Assembly (NCBI RefSeq): GCF_039555335.1
Contig: NC_092631.1
Span: forward strand, 14,298,305-14,362,304
Direction of reading: 5' to 3'
Length of the DNA stretch: 64,000 nt
Origin: Amphiura filiformis
Lineage: Eukaryota > Echinodermata > Ophiuroidea > Amphilepidida > Amphiuridae
Below are positions 21,291 to 32,102 of this stretch, piece after piece. Numbering within the stretch: position 1 is the stretch's first letter; each line of letters begins with the position of its first letter. The notes beneath the pieces were generated by a model. The model searched no databases. It was not told the origin of the DNA and worked only from the letters and a program-made list of their open reading frames with translations. The translations under genes were made by a program, and so were the position numbers.

Positions 21291-22405
21291 TATTTATGTG
21301 GCATAACTGCCTGCTCTTGCGTCTACCAGGAGTCTTGACAATATAATCTACTTCACCCACTTTTGACTCTACTTCACATGGACCATGATATCTGGCTTGT
21401 AATGGGTGTCCTGGAATTGGAAACAGTACTAGAACTTTGTCACCTGGTTTGAACACTCTCTCTTTGGCATGTTTATCATACCATTGCTTCATTTTGGCCT
21501 GACCCTGTTTCAAGTTTTCCTTGGCGATATCAGTTGCTCTGTTAAGCCTATGCTTAAAATTGGAGACATAATCCAATAAATTGATATCTGATTTCTCATT
21601 GAGCCACTTTTCTTTCAACAACTTTAAGGGCCCGCGCACTGTGTGTCCAAACACTAACTCAAAAGGACTAAATCCTAAGGTTTCCTGAACAGCTTCCCTG
21701 GCAGCAAACAACAACAAGTGTACTCCCTCATCCCAGTCCCTCTGAAATTCCAAACAGTATGTTCTGATCATGTTTTTCAATGTTTGGTGGAACCTTTCTA
21801 GTGCACCTTGTGATTCTGGATGGTAAGCACTTGAGGTATACTGTTCTATACCTAATTGATACATGACCTGCTGAAACACTCCAGAAGTAAAGTTTGATCC
21901 TTGGTCTGACTGTATGGACTTGGGGAGCCCCACAAATGTGAAGAACTTGGTTAAAGCTTTCACTATTGTCACTGCTTTAATATTTCTCAAGGGTATGGCT
22001 TCAGGAAAGCGTGTTGACGCGCACATAATTGTCAGAAGGTATTGATTACCTGACTTAGTCTTTGGTAGGGCCCTACACAATCAATAATAACCCTACTAAA
22101 TGGTTCATCAAAGGCTGGAATTGGCTTCAATGGAGCAGGAGGTATTTTCTGATTTGGCTTCCTACTACTTGGCATATGTGACATGTTTTGCAATATTCAG
22201 AAACATCTTTTCTGAGAGTGGGCCACCAGAAATGTCTCAGAATTCTTTCATGAGTTTTCTTAACACCCAAATGCCCTGCCATGGGACTATCATGTGCTAT
22301 GTTAATAACTTCAGTGTGGTAGACTTTTGGTACCACAATTTGGTGCACTACCTTCCACTCTTCATCGGCAGGTGCATCAAGGGGGCGCCATTTTCTCATT
22401 AGCAC
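21274..22405 (-). pseudogene. pol part 2: integrase
   Basis: The N-terminal zinc-binding HHCC region is in 22405-22127 (HDSPMAGHLG, then CKTCHICQ). The core and C-terminal domain are in 22080-21274: the second catalytic Asp in SDQGSNF, the catalytic Glu in SAYHPESQGALERFHQ, and a GPY/F-type end (HGPCEVESKVGEVDYIVKT). The first catalytic Asp falls in the 22081-22127 gap, where the frame is broken twice. The block is separated from the protease block by one in-frame TAA (22412-22414) and lies upstream of RT. It inserts the cDNA into chromosomes. Confidence 0.88.
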
Positions 22406-22414
22406 ACCATCTTG

Positions 22415-23296
22415 TTAGTAAAAACAGACAGAATTTTGTTCTGCTTCTTCTAGGGTCAATGCCCTTTGATTGATCTCTTTGAGTTCTGGGTCATTTTGTT
22501 GCTCCAGAATCAGCTTGTCATGACTTAATGAGTCTCTCATGGTTTCCCCAATTTGTTCATGCTCAGAGGCTGTGTCATTTTGAGGGGTCTTCTTATCCCC
22601 TGGAGAAGGAAGTTTATCTTCTTTCTCATTCAACTGTGACACAAATGTGTCTTCCAAATTGTAGCCTAAGTCATCAATTTGGTTGTCCTCAATTGTTTCT
22701 AATGAGGCTCTCTTACTCATTGCCCGTGTCACTGCACATGCAGGAAATATCTCCTCTTCCTCACTATTATCATCCTGTAAACAGGGCTTATCTGTAACTA
22801 TTGGGTCAGGAAACACCTTCCCCCCTGCCAAATCATTTCCTAGCAACATGGACACTCCTTTGACTGGCAATTCATGTCTAACTCCTATGGTTACCGGACC
22901 AGAAACCAAGTCAGATGTCAAGTTAACTTTGTGGAGAGGTACACTAATTATTTCCATCCCAATACCCTGGATCAAAGCATTACCTGCTGAACTATCCTCA
23001 TTAAAGGGCAAAGTTCCTTCCAGAATCATAGACCGTGCACAACACGTATCTCGCACAATCTTAATGGGCTTTGGACTACCATTCTCACCAAGTGATACTA
23101 CTCCCTCTAACACAAATGGTTCAAATTCTTCACACACCTTGTCTGTCTCACCTCCCTTTTGTGGGAATTCTTGTTTCTTGATTTGACTGACTTTTTTCTT
23201 TGACTCAAGTGACACTGCACATCCCACAGTATTACTAGCAGTTTGCTGCTGTTTTTGTGCGTCTTGTCTGCCTTTCAAGAAATAACACTGGGTCAT
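22415..23296 (-). pseudogene. pol part 1: retropepsin-like protease region
   Basis: A 293-residue frame. The protease-like core is near residues 75-175: a flap-side ending MLLGNDLAGG and an active-site strand KIVRDTCCARS. The active-site triad reads D-T-C where retropepsins have D-T-G or D-S-G, so activity is doubtful unless this is a sequence error. An acidic linker (EEEEIF and later) leads towards integrase. The frame ends in TAA 22412-22414 and continues in the same frame beyond it, so this is a point stop, not a frame break. Confidence 0.75.
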
Positions 23297-24629
23297 CGTA
23301 TGCCCTGGTCTCTTGCAATGAGTACAAGTTACTTTGGATTGAAATTCAGTCCCAAATTTTGCTTTGTTACCTGAACTCCCTGGGGTCCCTCTACCACCAG
23401 CACTATGCTGTGAATTAGACTGAGGTTTCCTTCTTGTGTACCACCCTGATTTATTCTAGGTTGGTTATGGCTGAACCTGTTTGAATAACTTCTGTTATGA
23501 CCAAATCTACTCCCATTCAATTTGTGAGTTAAGCCATAGTCGTCCGCCATTGTCGCCGCCTCATTTAGCGTCTTAATTTTGCTAGCGCTTTCATCCAAAT
23601 GGGTTTTAATGTCAACGTGGACACATTTCTTGAACTCTTCTATAAGAACCAATTGCTTAAGTTGGCCGAAATCATCTTTGACTTCTTTTGAACCAAGCCA
23701 CCTGTCAAACATTTGTTCTTTTACTCTAGCAAATTCTACATGGGTTTGATCTGATTGCTTTCTTGAATCTCTGAACTTTTGTCTGTATGCTTCAGGCACC
23801 AGCTCATAGGCCTTAAGGACTGCCTGTTTAACTTCTTCATAATCATTACACTTCTCTATTGGTAGAGCTGAGTAAGTTTCCTGGCCTTCCCCACAAAACT
23901 ACTTTGTAACAGTAGGGTCCAATGCTCTGGAGGCCATTTCAAATTTGTAGCTACCTTTTCAAAATGTTGAAAGTACTCGTCAACTTCTTTCTCTTTGAAT
24001 TTAGGCACAAGCTTTACATACTTTGTAACATCAAAGCCTGACTTTGACTTTGAGGAGAAACTTGATGAGTATTTGTCACCTAGCTTAGCCAACTTCTCTT
24101 GTTCAAACTCAATTTCTTTTTCTTTCAAATGTGCTTCCATTTGAATTTTTGCTAGTTTTTCCTTTTCTTCCATTTCTAATTTGTGGTGCTCGAGCGCCAT
24201 CTTTTCTTGGCGTGCTTTTTCTTCCATTGCTAGTTTTTGTTTTTCAATGTCTAGCCGTTCTTGTTTTTCTTTATTTTCATTCTCTAACTTGATCATCTCC
24301 AGTTTTTCTTTTTGGTCCATTTCTATTTTCTTTTGGTCCATTTCCATTTTCCTCAGTTCTAATTGAATTTCCAACTCTTTCAATTTAAATGCTGAGTCCC
24401 CACCAATTTCAGTTTCTACGTCAAGTTTCTCTGCCAAATAGGATTCATCAAAAATGTCCTCCCCGACCAAAACATCAATCAATGCATTTTTGATTATTTG
24501 CTTTCTTGTAGCTTGCTTTACTTTCAAGTTATAATGTTTGGCAAATGCTAATAAATCAGGCTTCTTCAACTCATCAAACTTCTCCCAATTTATAGTTTCA
24601 AGAAACTCTTCTGCTTTAAACTCTGCCAT
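23297..24629 (-). pseudogene. gag: SAP-like N-terminus, coiled coil, SCAN-like capsid, zinc knuckle
   Basis: 24629-23856 (257 residues): a basic SAP-like segment (KKPDLLAFAKHYNL) and a long Glu/Lys/Gln/Met-rich predicted coiled coil (about residues 80-180), then a capsid start (YFQHFEKVATNLKWPPEHW). 23799-23329 (156 residues, next frame) carries the SCAN-like block (PEAYRQKFRDSRKQ, THVEFARVKEQMFDRWL). A CX2CX4HX4C knuckle (CTHCKRPGHTMTQC, about 23326-23285) spans a further frame change. The breaks near 23870 and 23430 are each explained by one missing A in an A run. Gag builds the particle. Confidence 0.88.
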
Positions 24630-24689
24630 ACTGTACTTTCACGTTCAAGACTTTAGTAAATTAATGTTAACTTTTTTACAGTGTATCTC

Positions 24690-24707
24690 CCGGACGACGA
24701 GCCCCCA
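24690..24707 (-). other. Primer binding site, tRNA-Pro-like
   Basis: Five bases inside the 5' LTR end the minus strand reads TGGGGGCTCGTCGTCCGGGA. The first 12 bases equal the well-known tRNA-Pro primer site; then GTC is repeated once before CCGGGA. The GTC duplication would interrupt an 18-bp primer duplex. Confidence 0.75.
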
Positions 24708-24712
24708 ATTTT

Positions 24713-25806
24713 TGTTACGAGTCGTACTTGACTCAAGGCCAAAATCACCTTTTTCCCGAACTCACACGAATGCACAACACAAATACACTGTTTGTTTAAG
24801 CTAACAAAATCTAAGTCTTTAATTGAAAACAGAGTATGATTGGTACATATAATAACAATATCGCATATACAATAAAATCACACAATGACAGTTTTACTAT
24901 ATCAGTACTTAACCAGCTGTCTTCTTGTTGGTGATCCTAGAGTTCTTGCAATGTTCTGGACGACTGATGTAATATATCCTTATTCACTTGTCCTGCGAAA
25001 ATCAGCGAAGTCCATAGTACACTTGCATTTATAAATCCTTGCGTATAAAATCCTCATACGAAAATGATGATGCTTCCTCCAATCTCCTTTGCGCTGCTAT
25101 CTCCACAAATATATCTCCTTGCGCTGCATTCTCCACAAATATATCTCCTTGCGCTGCTTTCTCCAAAAATGGTGTTTCTTTCACCATTCTCTCTTTCTCC
25201 AGGGAACAGGTTTCTTTAACACAGCTCCGCTGTTTTTGACAGATGCGTGGCCTTCACAAACCCAGCAAACTCCAGCAATTTGACAGAAGAACTTTTAATC
25301 CTTTGATGAGGAAGAGCACTTTTGTGTGCTCGCTGTCTTCTTCGTTACTGTATTAAAATTAGCTCAATTATTGGCTATATAAACTGGTTAAAATGCACTT
25401 CTTTTTTGAAGCACGAAGACCATCACACACATGTGGAGTTTCTCAATCTCCCACGGCATTCTGTAAAGTCCCAACAAAAACCTCCAGCTTTTTATATCAG
25501 TACTCATGCAAAAAACCCATCATCTATTAATAAACCATTACTTCAATCACATTTTCACAACATTGCTGCAATCTTGGGATTTCCCAAGATTAATTATACA
25601 CATTCACATTACATCACTTCCTGGGGGTTTTCCTGATGGTGCAATAGTGAACTGGGGCTTTCAAGTTCCAAACATAGCTCTGACTTTGTTTACAATAATT
25701 TGGGGGAATTCCAAAATACAAGGGGGTTTCCCATCTCATGAAATACTTTCAGCTTGTAAACAAAGTTAAATAATTATATTAAATTAAATTACTCAGGGCA
25801 CATCAC
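24713..25806 (-). repeat. 5' LTR of the Gmr1-like element
   Basis: Partner of 18408-19502 and nearly identical to it. Differences are one T fewer near 25233, one A more near 25512, A versus G near 25647 and one C fewer near 25662. The TSD ACAGT follows at 25807-25811. Confidence 0.9.
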
Positions 25807-25811
25807 ACAGT

Positions 25812-26537
25812 TTCCACACGGGTTTCCACCTCACACACCCGAGTAGGCCTATAGGCCTACGCATGATGCAGTCATGTCTACAGTAGAACTCATCTCGACC
25901 TTTGCAGGATTAAACCCCATTAAAAGCTATTAAACCAAGATAACACTCATTGAAGCAGCTCAACTGATTAAATCAGATCTTCTCTGGTTGTGAACAAGTG
26001 TCTGTTTTCAATGTGCGACATCGCAATAAAGCTGGTATTTATAGCTTCAGTTGGGTAACCGATTATAAAGGAAACGAAAGGAAACAATGGTATGTGTACT
26101 TTTGTTCACGAAATGAGACAAAGACCTGCTTTTTGTTAACCAGCATTCTTCAAAATGAGCAACATAATGATTGTTGACTTAACACGGTTTGGAAATAATT
26201 TCTTCATATTTTTGGTGTTATCTGTCGTTTACATATCCTTCCTAAAACACAAAAGTGCGACCCTCTCCAAACATCTAAATTAGCTAAAAATTTAGGACAT
26301 GTTACAAAACTTTATTTTCTAGAACCTATTTAGAATAATTTAAATGTAGAGTTTACCGTTTTTTTGTGGCATCCTTCAGAAGTGAGCGGTCCGATACCAA
26401 TATTTTTGGTCAAATCTCCATTCAATTAACACGGGGAGTTGGCTAGCTATGCCTTGCCCTCACTCATATTTTACAAAAGTGCGACCATTTCTGAACATCT
26501 AACCTAGCTGTAATTTTAGGTCATGTTAGGTATAGGA
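25812..26537. other. Intergenic, no gene seen; a 65-bp direct duplication
   Basis: AAAAGTGCGACC followed by GAACATCTAA-type and TTTAGGNCATGTTA words occurs at about 26250-26310 and 26475-26530 as imperfect direct copies. Otherwise AT-rich sequence without coding signs. Confidence 0.5.
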
Positions 26538-26634
26538 TAATGGCCAAGGATTAGAACGTGAGTGGGTAAGAATGGCTGAGCCGCGGAGCGGCGAAGCCAT
26601 TCTTACCCACTCACGTTCTAATCCGCGGCCATTA
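26538..26634. repeat. Long perfect hairpin
   Basis: ATTAGAACGTGAGTGGGTAA and the following AGAATGGCT are exactly inverted across a GC-rich loop (GAGCCGCGGAGCGGCGA), and TAATGGCC/GGCCATTA extends the stem. It is flanked on the right by one member of the inverted pair described at 26640. A foldback or hairpin-RNA source is possible. Confidence 0.75.
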
Positions 26635-27503
26635 ACCGACTTTTTTAAGTACACACCTATGACGTCGCGCTATTGTTTTACCGCTCCATTATTTTTCACG
26701 AATGGAGTGTTATTGAAATAGGTTGCTCTTTACAAATTGATCAATTACTCATTGATGCCGGACAATACACTAATATAATGATCGTACTAAATTTTAGGTG
26801 CGAGTGCAAAAATAGTCCGACTCAGCTTTATGTAAAATTTCTATAGAAATACCCATCATATCACGATCCAGGTGTTTAGTTCAAATCATCCGTAACCACC
26901 TTCTTGAATTATAAAGATTTAAAATGTTTGTTACACAAATTGAATAAACGTAGATTCGTAAAATCATTAAAGTGATTAGACCATCAATAGTTCTTTATGC
27001 CCACTTCTAATGTATTAACTGTTGAAGTAGTTGCGTCATGTTGCGTTTAGGTCTCTATTTTGCATAATAAGGAAAATTGGCAAAAAGGTTATATAGCATG
27101 TATAGGCTCATATGAAATGGTCATTACAGTTGTCAACCTCAAGAAAACTACACCTATCGCTATACCTGAGCAATGATACTCTTCTCTGTGAATCGAGTTT
27201 ACGATTTTGGAACAACCATGCAATTATGGACACTATTGTTTATCTTGGATAATTTTGTGATGGAATCATTCCGAGGATATATATCGTTGATTCGCAGCAG
27301 AAGGACCAAAATCAGGTACGAAAAGGTACGAAAATTTTAAATGTACTACAACACATTTTACCTAGGCCTATTATTGTCCTTGAACTTTGTCGGCAAAAAA
27401 CAAAACAAACTTCGCCGCCTTCGACGCGAAATAAAAGCCACCTCAACTTCCAGTCCCCTTCCGAAATCAAATGGAGCGTCCCTAACATTGTAATATTTAA
27501 TTA

Positions 27504-28086
27504 CCGTAAAATGGGGTAACTTCGGTAAGCGGGGTAACTTTGGTCGTTCAAATATATTTTTTAAGTGGTCATATTTCCGTACAGCAATATTGTTTTTAGT
27601 CATATTTGGTCTCAATTTGTTAAGAAATATATTTGGAAGAAGTCGCTCATGTCCAATTTCTTTGAAAGTTACGAAAATATTGGCATTTTTGACCAAAAAT
27701 TAGCATTTTTTTTCAGACAAAATAAAAATCGATATTTGTGAGCAAGGATGGAGCAAGGATGCGTGCTTGCTTAATTTTGCATGGGGATAAATGTCACAAA
27801 AAACAAAACCTTGCCCATATACAGCGAAGATCAATTTTTTTCATTTTCTTTTCTTCATGGAATGTAATACTCTGACCAAAGTTGCCCCAAATGCGGGGTA
27901 ACTTTGGTCAGGCTATTTTCAACCCCTAGGGCACCCTTTCAAAATTATTCAAAATCTTTTTCAACTTCAAGGTGTAGAAGGGAACCCTAACGTCATAAAA
28001 AAGAGATAATTAGAAATATATTTGGTTTTGTTTGGAAGCAGTGGTTTAAAAACTCTGAAAAGTGCCCAAAGTTACCCGTTTTACGG
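27504..28086. mobile_element. MITE with CCGTAAAA TIRs and TA duplication
   Basis: Left end CCGTAAAATGGGGTAACTT, right end the inverse ending AAGTTACCCGTTTTACGG, each flanked by TA (27502-27503, 28087-28088). Subterminal GGGGTAACTTTGG words recur inside in both orientations. It is non-coding, about 583 bp, and shares termini with elements at 52667 and 60512. Confidence 0.8.
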
Positions 28087-28574
28087 TATCGGATAGGCCT
28101 ACTGATCGATGTAAGTAAATATTCAAGCATGCCAAAATACCATCAGATGAAACATCAAATATACTAATGACAAATAAAAATTATACAGAAAATAGACCTA
28201 CTGTGGCTTTTATCATTATTAAACATGCCCGAAGAGAACGATTTGAAAATAAACAGATTCATAGGCCTAAAATACATTGATACAGAATGTGTATTATGTA
28301 TATGTACTATTATGTAGCAATGTTGCCCAAAATATGACAAATTATATGTAGGGCCTAAGCCACTGAAACGTATAAAAATATAAAGAAGGAAAAAAAATGT
28401 TATAAAAAAACAGTAAGCGTAGAAAGAAAGGTCCAAATAAATAAAAGTAAAGGCCTACGAAGTAAAGCCTAAGTGAGGGTAAAACACATCTTGCATAATA
28501 AGTACAACGTACTTATCCAACAATTTAACCTGCCCGTTTTGATCTTGACTTGCTTTTCACAGATTGCATTGTAA

Positions 28575-29200
28575 GGGCTCGGATAGCGACGTTTTTACGT
28601 ATTTTGTTTGTGGCACCTAAGAGCAAATCAGATACATCCTTCTGATATCAAATAATTTAGATTTTTATTAAATTCGCGATACAATACACATTTTAAGGCA
28701 AATTATTAAAAATTGATATTTTTGAAATTTAACAGTCCTCAAAGTAATTGTATAAATCTAACGATATGCAGTAAATAGTAGGAAGTTGGGTTGAACAGCC
28801 GTCAATCATATGAAAATTGTGACCTTCATTATTAAAGATATAGATTTTTTTCCTCAAAACACTAAAAAATGTAGGTCTTTTTGGAAACAAATGTTTAAGT
28901 TCTATATGAAAGGTCAAATTTTCAATTGAGTCGGCTTTTCATCCCAGCTACATAGGCCTATAGTTTAATTACATATCATTAGATTTATAAAGTTTACTTC
29001 GAGGACTGTTACATTTGGAAAAATATAAAAATATGAAATTTTAATAATTTGTATTATATCGCGAATTTCACAAAATCAAAATTATTATTATTATTAGATA
29101 TAGGGACAATCCTCGTATTCAGCATGCAATTCGATATGTCTGATGTGCTCTCAGGTCCCATGACAATACTGTGCAAATGTTGCTATCCGCTTCCTCAATT
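28575..29200. mobile_element. Palindromic MITE, about 620 bp
   Basis: The left half (CGGATAGC near 28578, GGCACC near 28612, AGAGCAAATCAGA near 28620) is returned inverted at about 29135-29200 (GATGTGCTCTCAGG, GCTATCCG). Further inside, ATTAAATTCGCGATA and CAGTCCTC also pair with TATATCGCGAATTT and GAGGACTGTTA. Edges are approximate. It is non-coding. Confidence 0.65.
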
Positions 29201-29330
29201 TATTGTATTAATGAAAATCATTTTCTTCTTGTTTTTCGTATCATTGTTTTGCATGAATGAAGTGATGATATCAATACCGCACTTTTCGCAAATACTTGCT
29301 TTTCAAAAGTGCAATTGATATTAACACTAC

Positions 29331-29402
29331 ATTCGTAAATGCCAGTACTTTTTCCCTGAAAAGTATTTGCTTTTCAGAGAAAAGAGAAGGGCATTTACGA
29401 AT
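29331..29402. repeat. Small inverted repeat
   Basis: ATTCGTAAATGCC at the left and GGCATTTACGAAT at the right enclose AAAAGTATTTGCTTTTC sequence that is itself weakly palindromic. Confidence 0.6.
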
Positions 29403-29748
29403 GGCGTGTTATTGTGATCATCGCTCCATTCGTGGAAAATAATGGAGCGGTAAAACAATAGGGCGACGTCATAGGTGTGTATTAAAGAAATATATTTGCT
29501 AGAAGTTTTGGAGAATAAATAAAATATTGACTGGTTATTTTTCACACAGTGATGTTAACTAGGCAAGTGTCCATTCTCCCAACATACATCATTTGTAGGG
29601 GTCACGCGTCAATGGTGAGAGCACTGTGTATTGTGTATAGGAAAACGGACAGTAAAGCAGTATTCAGACTTATTATTGTACGTACAATATTGTATGCAAC
29701 ATATCTACGTTGTTTAATCTATTGCCATTCTATTTCCAGTAATGTTTA

Positions 29749-29851
29749 AGTTCTAACGAATGTTTGATGACGTAAAATCGATAATATATTTCTACTAGAT
29801 ATTACATGTAACATATTATCGATTTTTCGTCATCAAACATTCGTTAGAACT
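29749..29851. repeat. Hairpin with about 39-bp arms
   Basis: AGTTCTAACGAATGTTTGAT with the continuation GACG is inverted at 29827-29851, and ATCGATAATAT pairs inside. Only a short AT loop separates the arms. GTACGTACAAT words sit outside both ends (29677 and 29854). A foldback element is likely. Confidence 0.7.
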
Positions 29852-29892
29852 TTGTACGTACAATACTCGGAGTCTGTGGAGCGCTTTACTAT

Positions 29893-31101
29893 ACTAGGGG
29901 AAGGTGGGGCATAAACGGCCACGGGGCAAATAGGGTCGCGTTTTGGCCATAAGACGAGTTACGTCCAACTTTGAAATATATATTTGATATCATCTTAACT
30001 AGAACAAAATTCTGCATAACATTTCTGAAAATGACTACACATTTTAGGTCCGACTAATTTTTCAGAAAATTAGTGCTAGAAAAAAATTAGAAAAAAAGGC
30101 CACATTTTCCTGTGTTTACATCCGACTGCTAACCGCGTTCTGACCTCGTTTGTTCATGCGCATATAATCGTAAATATCACTCAAATTTTCGCATTTTCTT
30201 TTCAAATTTGTAGAGATCACATTCACAAGTTCTAGTAAAACACGATTTTCAACACTAAAATTGTTAATATTGTACCGATGTTCTAGAATTTTTATGCAAA
30301 GTTTGGGACTATAGGCGTGATAAACTTTTACCGGAAACGGCTTCGCAGGCGAATTTAGTGGTATATGAACCCTAAAGCGATATTTTATAGAATCATGTTA
30401 CTGGTGTGCTATCTTCTGAAGATCAAATTAAAATTTCAAATGTTGCTACATTTTGTTTTAGTTTATAATTTTAATTGTATGTGTTTTTTTCTTCTACCTA
30501 CTGAATACTATACTCTCAGAAAAAAGGTGCTACTTAGAACCTTTTTTGTCCTCTATGTAGAACCCTAAGCAGTAATAAGGTTCTAAAAGAACCTTAAAAG
30601 GTTCTATAAAGAACCTTAAAAATTTAAGTAGGCCTGGGAACATGCTAATTCATTCATTCAGGGACTCATCACAAAGTTAAGAAAAGTAAAACGTAGTGTT
30701 AACCCATTTTGGTACTAAAAAATCATTTTCTTGGATAAAAAACCTTTTTTTCTGTTCTACTAAGAACCCTTTGAGGGTTCTTTCTTTAAGATTCCTTAAA
30801 GGTTCTTCAAGCTTAAGGTTCTACAAAGAACCTTTTTCTTCGCTAGAGAACCTTTTTTGGTTCTACAAAGAACCCCATTGGGTTTCAGTTGGGTTCCTTG
30901 TAGAACCAAAAAAGGTTGTCTAGCCAAGAAAAAGGTTCTTTGTAAAATATTACTTCTAGAGTAGAAAGATGCAATGAATCGGGATGAGATTCTAAATGGT
31001 ATTTATTTATTTATTAGACCCGCAATGCTATCTTCAGAAGATAGCCGTTTACGGGCGCGTTCCGAGAAAATGATGCAGATCGCAGACCGTAAATGATGCA
31101 T
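29893..31101. repeat. Divergent founder-type copy of the array unit
   Basis: From AGGGTCGCGTTTTGGCC (about 29932) this follows the unit sequence of the main array to about 30495. It then carries a GGTTCT-rich block (about 30520-30945) absent from the main array, then rejoins the unit at TTCTAGAGTAGAAAGATGC through ATGATGCATGCC. Its left start (AGGGGAAGGTGGGGC, 29899) resembles the GGGG-rich ends of the local MITEs. The unit may thus descend from a transposon, but that is inference. Confidence 0.7.
30520..30945. repeat. GGTTCT/AGAACC palindromic word cluster, copy 1
   Basis: More than a dozen AAGGTTCT and AGAACCTT words, many arranged as inverted pairs around 5-10 bases (for example GGTTCTACAAAGAACC). 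A nearly identical copy lies at about 31515-31940. It is non-coding and of unknown role. Confidence 0.7.
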
Positions 31102-32102
31102 GCCGAAATCAAATGGAGCGTCCCTAACATTGTAATATTTAATTACCGTAAAATGGGGGTAACTTCGGTAAGCGGGGTAACTTTGGTCGTTCAAATATAT
31201 TTTTTAAATGGTCATATTTCCGTACAGCAATATTGTTTTCAACACTAAAATTGTTAATATTGTACCGATGTTCTAGAATTTTTATGCAAAGTTTGGGACT
31301 ATAGGCGTGATAAACTTTTACCGGAAACGGCTTCGCAGGCGAATTTAGTGGTATATGAACCCTAAAGCGATATTTTATAGAATCATGTTACTGGTGTGCT
31401 ATCTTCTGAAGATCAAATTAAAATTTCAAATGTTGCTACATTTTGTTTTAGTTTATAATTTTAATTGTATGTGTTTTTTTCTTCTACCTACTGAATACTA
31501 TACTCTCAGAAAAAAAGGTGCTACTTAGAACCTTTTTTTGTCCTCTATGTAGAACCCTAAGCAGTAATAAGGTTCTAAAAAGAACCTTAAAAGGTTCTAT
31601 AAAGAACCTTAAAAATTTAAGTAGGCCTGGGAACATGCTAATTCATTCATTCAGGGACTCATCACAAAGTTAAGAAAAGTAAAACGTAGTGTTAACCCAT
31701 TTTGGTACTAAAAATCATTTTCTTGCCTGGATAAAAAACCTTTTTTCTGTTCTACTAAGAACCCTTGGAGGGTTCTTTCTTTAAGATTCCTTAAAGGTTC
31801 TTCAAGCATAAGGTTCTACAAAGAACCTTTTTTCGCTAGAGAACCTTTTTGGTTCTACAAAGAACCCCATTGGGTTTCAGTTGGGTTCCTTGTAGAACCA
31901 AAAAAGGTTGTCTAGCCAAGAAAAAGGTTCTTTGTAAAATATTACTTCTAGAGTAGAAAGATGCAATGAATCGGGATGAGATTCTAAATGGTATTTATTT
32001 ATTTATTAGACCCGCAATGCTATCTTCAGAAGATAGCCGTTTACGGGCGCGTTCCGAGAAAATGATGCAGATCGCAGACCGTAAATGATGCATGCCGTAA
32101 GT
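31102..32102. repeat. Second divergent unit, starting with a fragment of the 27.5-kb region
   Basis: 31102-31237 duplicates about 27465-27597 (GAAATCAAATGGAGCGTC and the MITE left end CCGTAAAATGGGG). At the shared word ATTGTTTT it jumps to the sequence of 30248 onward and then follows block 29893-31101, including a second GGTTCT cluster. It ends where the IS3EU-like element begins and continues after it at 34107. Confidence 0.75.

Larger units (their letters stand above)
18408..25806 (-). mobile_element. Gmr1-like Ty3/gypsy LTR retrotransposon, 7.4 kb
   Basis: Nearly identical 1.09-kb LTRs (18408-19502 and 24713-25806) enclose Gag and Pol on the minus strand, flanked by the 5-bp repeat ACAGT (18403-18407 and 25807-25811). 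The Pol order is protease, integrase, reverse transcriptase, RNase H: integrase comes before RT, unlike ordinary Ty3/gypsy elements but as described for Gmr1-like elements. Gag carries a SCAN-like segment, also a Gmr1-like trait. LTR differences number only a handful (homopolymer lengths and about two other sites), so insertion is recent. Coding frames are nevertheless broken at several points and by one in-frame stop. Confidence 0.92.
26640..29482. mobile_element. Possible 2.8-kb TIR-bounded region
   Basis: An approximately 85-bp segment at 26645-26725 (ACACACCTATGACGTCG, TATTGTTTTACCGCTCCATT) recurs inverted at about 29397-29482. The two may be ends of one element or two separate MITEs in opposite orientation. 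MITEs at 27504-28086 and 28575-29200 lie between them. No transposase frame is visible. Confidence 0.45.
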
